Source of the DNA: an uncultured Bacteroidota bacterium
GTDB lineage: Bacteria > Bacteroidota > Bacteroidia > Flavobacteriales > Schleiferiaceae
Assembly (NCBI GenBank): GCA_913056475.1
Contig: CAJXMS010000052.1
Location: 1 to 11,058, forward strand
DNA: 11,058 nt
Direction of reading: 5' to 3'
Positions 1 through 6,720 of this stretch are shown here, one piece after another (positions within the stretch are counted from its first letter, which is position 1; each line of letters starts with the position of its first letter). The notes beneath the pieces were generated by a model. The model saw nothing but the letters and a program-made list of their open reading frames with translations. It had not been told where the DNA came from and made no database searches. A program made the position numbers and the translations under genes.

Positions 1-559
1 TTTCGCCAAAGGAGCGTGCATTAATAATTGGGTTATCGGGATTGGTATTCACGTCTACCACCGGGCCAAAGTTGAGCCGAACCCCCAAGCGGCGGCAGTG
101 TTCGCCAATGGCTTTTCCGTAGGAATAGCTAAGCTGGGTATCGCGAATAGCACCTACGGTAAGGGGCCAGGGAAACTGAAAGCCGTCCTCCAGCCGCATT
201 TGTAAGCCCCATTCCGCATCCTGCCCTATTAGCAATGGCAGGGCCGCCGCTTGTTGATATTTTTGGCTCAGGGCCAGCTGCTGCTGAGTGTGGCCCTGAA
301 ATAAGATAAGCCCCCCAATATGCTCTTCCCGGATGAGGCGCAGCATCTCCTGCTCATGCGCCTCCCCTTTATTGCTGTAGGCCGCCACCATAAATAGCTG
401 CCCCAGCTTTTCGTCCAGACTCATACGCCGCAATTGGGCATTGACCCAGGCCGTGTCCCCTTCATAAATAAGCGACCGGCCTTGAAGCTGAGCGCTCGCA
501 CTTTTGGCCGTAGGCCAAATGAAAAGCAGCGCAACGAGTAAGCGCAAGGTTATTCTCAT
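1..559 (-). CDS. Glycoside hydrolase family 3 protein, secreted (N-terminal part, runs off the left edge)
   Basis: Reading the minus strand from the ATG at 559 gives 186 residues with no stop before the window edge. Residues 1-23 look like a Sec signal peptide: positive start, hydrophobic LLVALLFIW, and a small-residue cleavage site ASA before Gln24, so export across the inner membrane is expected. The rest matches the N-terminal TIM barrel of GH3 enzymes of the beta-N-acetylhexosaminidase (NagZ-like) branch: MSLDEKLGQLFMVAAYS (46-62), IGGLILFQG (81-89), GQDAEWGLQMRL (112-123), and NFGPVVDVNTNPDNPIINARSFGE (163-186). The family hydrolyses beta-linked N-acetylglucosamine or glucose from glycans or cell-wall material. 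Bacteroidota homologues often carry an extra beta-lactamase-like domain at the C-terminus, but that part, and the catalytic Asp, lie outside this window. The gene is divergent from uvrA. The exact substrate is not shown. Confidence 0.9.
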   Translation of the reverse strand, partial: MRITLRLLVALLFIWPTAKSASAQLQGRSLIYEGDTAWVNAQLRRMSLDEKLGQLFMVAAYSNKGEAHEQEMLRLIREEHIGGLILFQGHTQQQLALSQKYQQAAALPLLIGQDAEWGLQMRLEDGFQFPWPLTVGAIRDTQLSYSYGKAIGEHCRRLGVRLNFGPVVDVNTNPDNPIINARSFGE

Positions 560-683
560 AAATATACGGTTGGTATGAGTGACCGTCAACGAGGGGCTAA
601 AATAGAGGCTTTATTGGGGATACAGGGACTTAGGGACAACAATTATTCCACAATGTCAAGGGGATATCCGCCCGGGGAAACCT

Positions 684-717
684 TTTGAGGAGGCCTCGCG
701 TTTTAGCGCTAATTTTG
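684..717 (+). promoter_or_regulatory. Bacteroidota-type promoter for uvrA
   Basis: TTTG at 684-687 and TAATTTTG at 710-717 match the -33 (TTTG/TTG) and -7 (TAnnTTTG) elements of the Bacteroidota housekeeping sigma factor, with a 22-base spacer that falls inside the range of about 17-23 described for the phylum. Transcription would start around 721-724, about 30 bases before the TTG start of uvrA at 755. An inverted repeat, TTGCC at 715-719 and GGCAA at 726-730, straddles the predicted start site. The match is read from the sequence. Promoter activity is inferred. Confidence 0.6.
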
Positions 718-754
718 CCCACTTTGGCAAGCCTTCACTTGAAATAAACTCTCT

Positions 755-3589
755 TTGGAAGCAGCTCACATAGAAGTTCTGGGCGCCCGGGTACACAACC
801 TTAAGGACCTGGACCTCAAAATACCACGAGATCAGCTGGTGGTCATCACCGGTTTAAGCGGGAGTGGTAAGTCCTCTCTGGCCTTTGATACCATTTATGC
901 GGAAGGACAGCGCCGATATATAGAAACTTTCAGCGCCTACGCACGGCAATTCCTGGGCAACCTGGAGCGCCCTGATGTAGACAAAATAGAGGGCTTGAGC
1001 CCGGTTATTTCCATAGAACAAAAGACCACGAGCAAAAATCCGCGCTCTACCGTGGGGACCATCACGGAGATCTATGACTTTCTGCGCCTGCTCTTTGCCC
1101 GTGCTTCTAAGGCCTATAGCTACGAGACCGGCGAGGCAATGGTAAGCTACACGGAAGAGCAGATCCGGAAGCTGATCAATGAGCAATACCAGGGCGAGCG
1201 CATCAATATCCTGGCGCCGCTGGTACGATCGCGCAAAGGGCACTACCGGGAGCTCTTTCAGCAAATAGCCAAACAGGGCTTTGTAAAGGTGCGCGTGGAT
1301 GGAACGCTGAAGAACATAAGCGCCGGCATGCGGGTAGATCGCTATAAAACCCACGATATAGAGGCGGTGATAGACCGCCTGGAGGTGAAAGCTTCCAACG
1401 AAAATAGGCTCAAAGAATCTATAAGGGTGGCGCTCCGGCAAGGCAAAGGTTCTATGATGGTGCTCCCGCACGAAAGCGATAGTGTAAAACACTACAGCCG
1501 CAGCTTGATGTGCCCCACGACGGGCATCGCTTATCCGGAACCAGAGCCCAATACCTTTTCCTTTAACTCCCCCAAGGGCGCCTGCCCGCGTTGCAAAGGG
1601 CTGGGGGAGGTCAATGAGGTATCCGTAGATAAGGTGATAGAAAGCCCGCAAAAAAGTATCAAAAAAGGCGGACTGGCCCCGCTGGGACGCTACAAAAAGA
1701 CCTGGATATTCAGCCAGCTGGAGATCATCGGCGATCGCTACGGTTTTGACATGGATACGCCCATTAAGGATATCCCCCGGAAGGGGATGGACGTAATTCT
1801 TTACGGCAGTAAGGAATCCTTTGAAGTGACCAACAAAAACCTGGGCATTAAACGGCGCTATAGCTTGGATTTTGAGGGTATTATCCGCTTTATCGAAAGC
1901 CAACACGAAGAAGCCAAAAGCCGCTCTATCAAGCGTTGGGCCGAGGATTTTATGGTGCGGAAGGCCTGCCCCAGTTGTGATGGACAGCGGCTGCGCCAGG
2001 CCTCACGCTATTTTTATATTGGGGGAAAAAACATATCGGAGCTGGCTCAAATGGACCTAGGCAAGCTTTCACAATGGCTGGAAGAGGTAGAGGGGGGAAT
2101 GAGCGGAGATCAACAAAAAATAGCTCACGAAATACTGAAAGAGCTCCGCTCCCGGGCCAGCTTTTTGCTCAACGTAGGCCTGGATTACCTAAACTTAAAC
2201 CGGCCCGCCAAATCCCTTTCCGGCGGGGAAGCGCAGCGGATCCGCCTGGCTACCCAAATAGGATCCCAGCTGGTAAACGTGCTTTATATTTTAGATGAAC
2301 CCAGCATAGGCCTGCACCAACGCGATAACCACAAGCTCATAGGCTCCCTTAAGGAGCTGCGCGACCTGGGCAACTCTATCCTGGTGGTAGAACATGACCG
2401 GGACATGATGGAGGAAGCCGATTATGTGATGGACCTGGGGCCCGGAGCCGGAAAGCACGGCGGCTATCTGGTGGCCGAGGGCACCCCAAACCAGCTTAAT
2501 CAGGACCAGGGCCTTACGGCGGAATATCTGCGCGGCGACCGGGAGCTGGCCCTGCCCGCTGAAAGACGAAAGCCCAAAAAAGAGCACCTCTTGCTCAAAG
2601 GCGCCTCCGGCCATAATCTGAAAAAAGTGGACCTCAAATTGCCCCTGGGCCAGCTTATTGTGGTTACAGGGGTAAGTGGTAGCGGTAAATCTTCGCTGGT
2701 GAACGAAACCCTATATCCGGCCCTCAGTAAGCATTTTTACCGCTCGGTAAAAGAACCGCTGCCTTACAAAAAACTGGAAGGCCTGGATCATATTGATAAG
2801 GTAATAGACATAGACCAGAGCCCCATAGGCCGCACGCCCCGAAGCAATCCGGCTACTTATACAGGAGCGCTCTCTCCTATTCGAAGCCTATTTGCCAATT
2901 TGCCGGAAGCTAAAGTACGGGGCTATAAGCCCGGGCGCTTCAGCTTTAACGTGAAAGGCGGGCGCTGCGAAACTTGTGAAGGCGGTGGCATTCGGGTAAT
3001 TGAGATGAATTTTTTACCGGATGTATACGTGCCCTGTGAAACCTGTCAGGGCAAGCGCTTCAACCGCGAAACGCTGGAGGTGCGCTATAAGGGTAAGAGC
3101 ATCAGTGATGTCCTGGAAATGAGCATCGAAAAGGCGGTCAAGTTTTTTGAACACGTACCCAAAATATACCAAAAGCTAAAGACCATCGAGGAGGTAGGAC
3201 TAGGCTATATTACGCTGGGACAGCAAAGTACTACCCTTTCAGGAGGCGAAGCCCAGCGAGTAAAACTGGCTACCGAACTCAGTAAGCGCGATACCGGGCA
3301 AACATTGTATATCTTAGATGAGCCTACTACCGGTCTTCATTTTGAAGACATTAAAGTCCTGATGGAGGTCCTGCAAAAGCTGGTGGATAAAGGCAATACC
3401 GTACTGGTGATCGAACACAATATGGATGTGATAAAGCTAGCTGACCACCTCATAGACGTAGGTCCCGAAGGGGGCGATGCCGGCGGTGAAATAATATTTG
3501 AAGGAACCCCGGAAGAAATTATCCAGCAAGAAGACAGCTACACGGGCCAGTATCTGAAATCCGAAATGAAACGACTGCAAAAGGTATGA
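755..3589 (+). CDS. uvrA: UvrA, excinuclease ABC subunit A
   Basis: DNA damage-recognition ATPase of nucleotide excision repair. As a dimer with UvrB it scans DNA, loads UvrB at bulky lesions and leaves before UvrC incises. The 944 residues are the normal full length. Two ABC ATPase halves are complete: Walker A GLSGSGKSS (about 33-41) and GVSGSGKSS (about 639-647), signatures LSGGEAQR (about 489 and 828), and Walker B LYILDEPSIGL (about 510) and LYILDEPTTGL (about 850). Zinc modules are seen at about 252-283 (CPTT then CPRC), near 407 (CPSC) and 738-768 (CETC with CETC). The first has Thr where CPxC is usual; I recall this as common in Bacteroidota UvrA. The start is TTG: an in-frame TGA at 740-742 lies only 12 bases upstream, and the protein then begins with the family-typical IEVLGARVHNLK. 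No clear Shine-Dalgarno is seen. The stop overlaps the next gene's start by 4 bases. Confidence 0.97.
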   Translation: MEAAHIEVLGARVHNLKDLDLKIPRDQLVVITGLSGSGKSSLAFDTIYAEGQRRYIETFSAYARQFLGNLERPDVDKIEGLSPVISIEQKTTSKNPRSTVGTITEIYDFLRLLFARASKAYSYETGEAMVSYTEEQIRKLINEQYQGERINILAPLVRSRKGHYRELFQQIAKQGFVKVRVDGTLKNISAGMRVDRYKTHDIEAVIDRLEVKASNENRLKESIRVALRQGKGSMMVLPHESDSVKHYSRSLMCPTTGIAYPEPEPNTFSFNSPKGACPRCKGLGEVNEVSVDKVIESPQKSIKKGGLAPLGRYKKTWIFSQLEIIGDRYGFDMDTPIKDIPRKGMDVILYGSKESFEVTNKNLGIKRRYSLDFEGIIRFIESQHEEAKSRSIKRWAEDFMVRKACPSCDGQRLRQASRYFYIGGKNISELAQMDLGKLSQWLEEVEGGMSGDQQKIAHEILKELRSRASFLLNVGLDYLNLNRPAKSLSGGEAQRIRLATQIGSQLVNVLYILDEPSIGLHQRDNHKLIGSLKELRDLGNSILVVEHDRDMMEEADYVMDLGPGAGKHGGYLVAEGTPNQLNQDQGLTAEYLRGDRELALPAERRKPKKEHLLLKGASGHNLKKVDLKLPLGQLIVVTGVSGSGKSSLVNETLYPALSKHFYRSVKEPLPYKKLEGLDHIDKVIDIDQSPIGRTPRSNPATYTGALSPIRSLFANLPEAKVRGYKPGRFSFNVKGGRCETCEGGGIRVIEMNFLPDVYVPCETCQGKRFNRETLEVRYKGKSISDVLEMSIEKAVKFFEHVPKIYQKLKTIEEVGLGYITLGQQSTTLSGGEAQRVKLATELSKRDTGQTLYILDEPTTGLHFEDIKVLMEVLQKLVDKGNTVLVIEHNMDVIKLADHLIDVGPEGGDAGGEIIFEGTPEEIIQQEDSYTGQYLKSEMKRLQKV

Positions 3590-4311
3590 AAGACCCCCAA
3601 GAGGAAAAAGAAGGCCCTTCTATTCAGAAAGTCTTTGAGTCAAAAAATTGGAACGAAATCCGCTCCAATGATAGCTGGGCTATTTTCAAGATCATGAGTG
3701 AGTTCGTAAACGGCTATGAGTCGCTGGCCCGAATAGGCCCTTGTGTTTCTATTTTTGGCTCCGCGCGCACCCAAAAAGATCATCCTTACTATGCCCTGGC
3801 CCAGAAAATAGCGGAGAAGCTCACGGAAACCGGTTACGGGGTAATAACCGGAGGCGGCCCGGGCATCATGGAAGCGGGCAATAAAGGAGCCCAGAAGGGC
3901 GGCGGTACCTCCGTAGGGCTTAACATAGACCTTCCCATGGAGCAGGAGCCCAATCCTTACATAGACCAGGATAAGAACTTAGACTTCGATTATTTCTTCG
4001 TGCGGAAGGTGATGTTTGTGAAATATTCACAGGGCTTTATCGTGATGCCCGGTGGCTTTGGGACACTTGATGAATTCTTCGAGGCGCTTACCCTTATTCA
4101 GACCTACAAAATAGGCCGCTTCCCCATTATTCTGGTAGGTAAAAAATTCTGGAGTGGCCTGCTGGACTGGATTAAAGAGGTCCTCTTAGAACAAGAAAAC
4201 AATATCAATAAGGAAGATCTGGATATCTTTAGCCTGGTAGATACTGCTGATGAGGCGGTAGCCGTAATTGATGAATTTTACTCTCGCTTCATGCTGAAGC
4301 CCAACTTCTAG
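3586..4311 (+). CDS. LOG/TIGR00730-family Rossmann-fold nucleotide hydrolase
   Basis: A 241-residue cytosolic protein of the TIGR00730 (LOG, formerly 'lysine decarboxylase-like') family. Characterised members are phosphoribohydrolases that split nucleoside 5'-monophosphates, including cytokinin ribotides, into base and ribose 5-phosphate. Seen here: FGSAR (57-61), the Rossmann-type loop GGGPGIMEAGNKGA (89-102), the Arg-Lys pair at 140-141, and the hallmark PGGFGTLDEFFE (155-166, the PGGxGTxxE motif with the active-site Glu). The N-terminal 45 residues (NDSWAIFKIMSEFVNGYE) resemble an extension I associate with Bacteroidota homologues. The start codon overlaps the uvrA stop (ATGA), so the two are probably co-transcribed and translationally coupled. 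True substrate is unknown. It is often annotated as a cytokinin enzyme, but in this setting nucleotide-monophosphate salvage or clean-up is the safer reading. Confidence 0.9.
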   Translation: MKDPQEEKEGPSIQKVFESKNWNEIRSNDSWAIFKIMSEFVNGYESLARIGPCVSIFGSARTQKDHPYYALAQKIAEKLTETGYGVITGGGPGIMEAGNKGAQKGGGTSVGLNIDLPMEQEPNPYIDQDKNLDFDYFFVRKVMFVKYSQGFIVMPGGFGTLDEFFEALTLIQTYKIGRFPIILVGKKFWSGLLDWIKEVLLEQENNINKEDLDIFSLVDTADEAVAVIDEFYSRFMLKPNF

Positions 4312-4375
4312 GGGTTGTAAGCTTTTTCCGGTGTCCTTAGGACGTTGGCTGGCACATTTGGCCGGCAGGCCTATA

Positions 4376-4408
4376 TTAGAAAAGCCCCTGCAGGCGAGTG
4401 CAGGGGCT
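4376..4408 (-). terminator. Intrinsic terminator of the lipoprotein gene, possibly shared by the convergent uvrA unit
   Basis: A perfect 10-bp GC-rich stem, AGCCCCTGCA at 4383-4392 paired with TGCAGGGGCT at 4399-4408, encloses a 6-base loop. Read on the minus strand the stem is followed by TTTTCTAAT, a fair T-tract, about 50 bases after the lipoprotein stop at 4456. On the plus strand, about 70 bases past the stop at 4311, the stem is followed by CTAAAAGG with no T-tract. The site is therefore mainly a minus-strand terminator, and its help to the plus-strand unit is uncertain. No other structure is seen in 4312-4455. Confidence 0.75.
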
Positions 4409-4455
4409 CTAAAAGGAGGTGCATTAACTGCTATGTTGTGGGGCTCCGTATGGGC

Positions 4456-6489
4456 CTAATACAGCTCGGCCGCGTTGCGGTAACCGGACTGATCGGTGTA
4501 CCAATCAGGATACTGGGTACCGCCAGAAGTGGCCCACTGAGCGAAGAAATTGTAAGCACTGGTAATGGCGGTTTGCTCTATGGGGTGCTTAAAGTTGCCT
4601 TTCACATGGATGGCCCAGGGGAGGTTCTGAGCATTTTGGTAGGTGCTGCCATTGTTGGTATTGGAAGCATCATCCCCGGTACCGAAAAGGCTGGAGTTGG
4701 CCAGACTAGTGGCATCCTTGCCAGCAAGGTGTACCTCCCGTCCGCGAGTGCCATTGGCAAAAATAAAGGGGTTATAGGGAGGTAAGCCTACCTTAGCTTG
4801 ATCCTGGGGGGTATTGAAAGAGATGCCATTAGAGACGGTTTGCGGGTTAACGGGGGCAGTTCCGGGTCGCGTGTTGATAAACCCAGAGGTAGGTGGCATT
4901 ACATCGCGCGCATTTTCAAAGAAAATAACGGTAGCCTTTTGCTGACCGGACTCGGTTCCGTTGGCATTATTACTCACGATCCCCTTAGAGAGATCCTGCC
5001 CTGTAACGCCAGAGACCACGCCGGGTGCAATGTCCTGGAATTGAATACCAAAACCATTTTCGTAAGCGGCCCCGATGGCTTTAACGGTCCAGTCCGCATT
5101 GATCTCGACGAGCTTATTGCCACTATTAAGCACGTGCTCGATTTGGTAGTCCAGTACCAGGTCGTTGAAATCGTAGTCGCCTTGATTGGGCCAGAGATCT
5201 TCATAGGCAAGCGTACCGCTGAAGTCATTGCTTACCGCCCGGGTAGGGTCATTGGGGAAGTCGTCGCCCTCATTACCTACCCCGTCATTATCATCATCTT
5301 CACTGGGGGTAGTGGGGGGAACGTTACCGATATCGATTGCTTCCCAGGGATTGGCCGTTACGTAAAAGATCAGATCATTGAAGTCGTTGTCGCTTTTATT
5401 ACTGCGGGTTTGATCTTCAAAGCCATTGAGTAGGAGCTCCCGGCCAATATCCGCCAACTGAACGGTATGCTGGTTTTTACTATTATCGGATTCTACCGCA
5501 TTATTAAAGCTGGGCTTACTGTAAAACTTGGTGGCATTAGCGGCTCTCACTCGGCTACCGGTCCACCCTTTTTGAAAGAGGACCCAACTGATGGTTTTAC
5601 CGGCAGGAAAGGTGCCCAGCTTTACCTTATCTCCGGGATTTAACTGACCCCCTCCACCAGAGGAAAGGGAGGCATTTGGGAAAATGACGAAGATAGAGTC
5701 GATTTGAGCGGGGCTGCTAGGCGGGTTGTCGCTATCGAAGACGTAATAACCCAGGGTATTGCGATAACCGGCTCCCTCCGTAACGAAGGTGACCCATACA
5801 TCGCTTTTCTCTTCTACCACTACATCTAGCTCATTGCTACTGGCCAAATAAGAGGGATTATTGGTAGGTACCGGTTTACTTTCTGGTAATGATGCATTTA
5901 TCTCATCAAGGAAAGATTGGCTGATATTGTCCCCATTGGGCTCCAGGTAGTCGGGTAAGCCTTTATATTTTCCGCTGGTGAAGCCTCCCATGTAGTAATA
6001 ATTGCCACTAATAGGAACCGGGCCAGACTGTGCCGCCTTCATTTTCCCCCTTTTACCAGGGCGGGCGTGGGGTTTTCCGCCAAAGTGGGCCTCAATGCTA
6101 GGCGCGATCGCGGTTTTCTCCAGGTTTTTGAAGCCGGCAGCCTGCACTTGAACAAAAACTTCCTCGGCGTAAGCCGGCACTTGAATAGCCATATCCAACC
6201 TACCGGCCGGGTCTGTCACGCCGGCGGCGAAGGGCGCTGCTCCCCTGTTGGGATTTTCCGTGAAAAAACTTACGCGTTTACCCCCCAGGGGCTGATCCTG
6301 CAAGCCCTTAACGCTTACCTGCGCCTGAATATCCCGGGCGGTTTGAAAATTGAAGCCATCGGGCACTTTAAGCTCCGTAATGTCTTTTCCAGCGCTGGAA
6401 CTGGGTGGCTGTTGTACTTTTTGATCATCCTTTTGACAAGCGGCCAGGCCGATGATCGAGGCCAGGGTAATGAGATTGATCCGTTTCAT
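4456..6489 (-). CDS. LruC domain-containing lipoprotein, probably surface exposed
   Basis: A 677-residue predicted lipoprotein. Residues 1-17 are a type II signal peptide with lipobox LAAC and lipid-bearing Cys18. The following QKDD matches the Bacteroidota lipoprotein export signal that sends lipoproteins to the outer face of the outer membrane. Next come a beta-sandwich-like domain (about 40-130, GVTDPAGRLDMAIQVP typical of Ig-like or carboxypeptidase-regulatory folds), a DUF4114-like stretch (about 225-380) ending in SDNDFNDLIFYV, an acidic calcium-binding-like loop DDDNDGVGNEGDDFPNDP (398-415, thrombospondin type 3-like), and a C-terminal LruC/DUF4842 domain (about 422-677) starting with GDYDFNDLVLDY. 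The name comes from the Leptospira lipoprotein LruC. Biochemical function is unknown, and calcium binding and a role in adhesion or the cell surface are inferences. It stands alone, convergent with the uvrA unit and with its own terminator. The ATG at 6489 is well placed before the signal peptide. Confidence 0.88.
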   Translation of the reverse strand: MKRINLITLASIIGLAACQKDDQKVQQPPSSSAGKDITELKVPDGFNFQTARDIQAQVSVKGLQDQPLGGKRVSFFTENPNRGAAPFAAGVTDPAGRLDMAIQVPAYAEEVFVQVQAAGFKNLEKTAIAPSIEAHFGGKPHARPGKRGKMKAAQSGPVPISGNYYYMGGFTSGKYKGLPDYLEPNGDNISQSFLDEINASLPESKPVPTNNPSYLASSNELDVVVEEKSDVWVTFVTEGAGYRNTLGYYVFDSDNPPSSPAQIDSIFVIFPNASLSSGGGGQLNPGDKVKLGTFPAGKTISWVLFQKGWTGSRVRAANATKFYSKPSFNNAVESDNSKNQHTVQLADIGRELLLNGFEDQTRSNKSDNDFNDLIFYVTANPWEAIDIGNVPPTTPSEDDDNDGVGNEGDDFPNDPTRAVSNDFSGTLAYEDLWPNQGDYDFNDLVLDYQIEHVLNSGNKLVEINADWTVKAIGAAYENGFGIQFQDIAPGVVSGVTGQDLSKGIVSNNANGTESGQQKATVIFFENARDVMPPTSGFINTRPGTAPVNPQTVSNGISFNTPQDQAKVGLPPYNPFIFANGTRGREVHLAGKDATSLANSSLFGTGDDASNTNNGSTYQNAQNLPWAIHVKGNFKHPIEQTAITSAYNFFAQWATSGGTQYPDWYTDQSGYRNAAELY

Positions 6490-6514
6490 GGCGGTTTAAA
6501 TTTTTATCCAGCGG

Positions 6515-6545
6515 CAAAATTGCGATCGCGGCTTCATAGACGAAA
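6515..6545 (-). promoter_or_regulatory. Candidate promoter of the LruC-domain lipoprotein gene
   Basis: On the minus strand CAATTTTG (6522-6515) matches TAnnTTTG except for its first base, and TTTC (6545-6542) matches TTTG except for its last, with a 19-base spacer. Transcription would begin near 6508-6511, giving a leader of about 20 bases before the ATG at 6489. The palindrome GCGATCGC (6522-6529) lies in the spacer and a small inverted repeat (6541-6555) overlaps the upstream element. With one mismatch in each box this is only a candidate. The rest of the 231-base gap 6490-6720 shows no gene or clear terminator. Confidence 0.3.
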
Positions 6546-6720
6546 TAAAATTTCGATAAACCAACATTGTAGAACGCTGAATATACGTGAGCTCGATGAT
6601 TGGTATAAATTCTTCGACGAATGGCCAGAAAAGGCCTAAGCAGGATAATAATCTTGTTCCCGGCGCTGGCCTCGGGAGGCCTAAAGAGCCGCATCGAGCT
6701 CCTGTAAACTTAAACAGTGA

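Noticed and set aside
854..1906. A 350-codon open frame on the minus strand inside uvrA
   Set aside because: It lies wholly antisense to a strongly conserved gene and shows no recognisable domain. Long antisense frames are expected from the codon use here.
4798..5433. Long plus-strand open frames opposite the lipoprotein gene (4345-4785, 4798-5433, 6067-6639)
   Set aside because: They are shadows of the LruC gene: low-complexity translations without family motifs, and the lipoprotein frame has a signal peptide and domains.
6668..6681. Small inverted repeat GGCCT-CGGG-AGGCC downstream of the membrane GT2 gene as a terminator
   Set aside because: The stem has only 5 bp and no T-tract follows on either strand.
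6425..6694. An 89-codon minus-strand frame overlapping the start of the lipoprotein gene
   Set aside because: No motif, an unusual overlap of 65 bases with lipoprotein coding sequence in another frame, and it would cover the candidate promoter.
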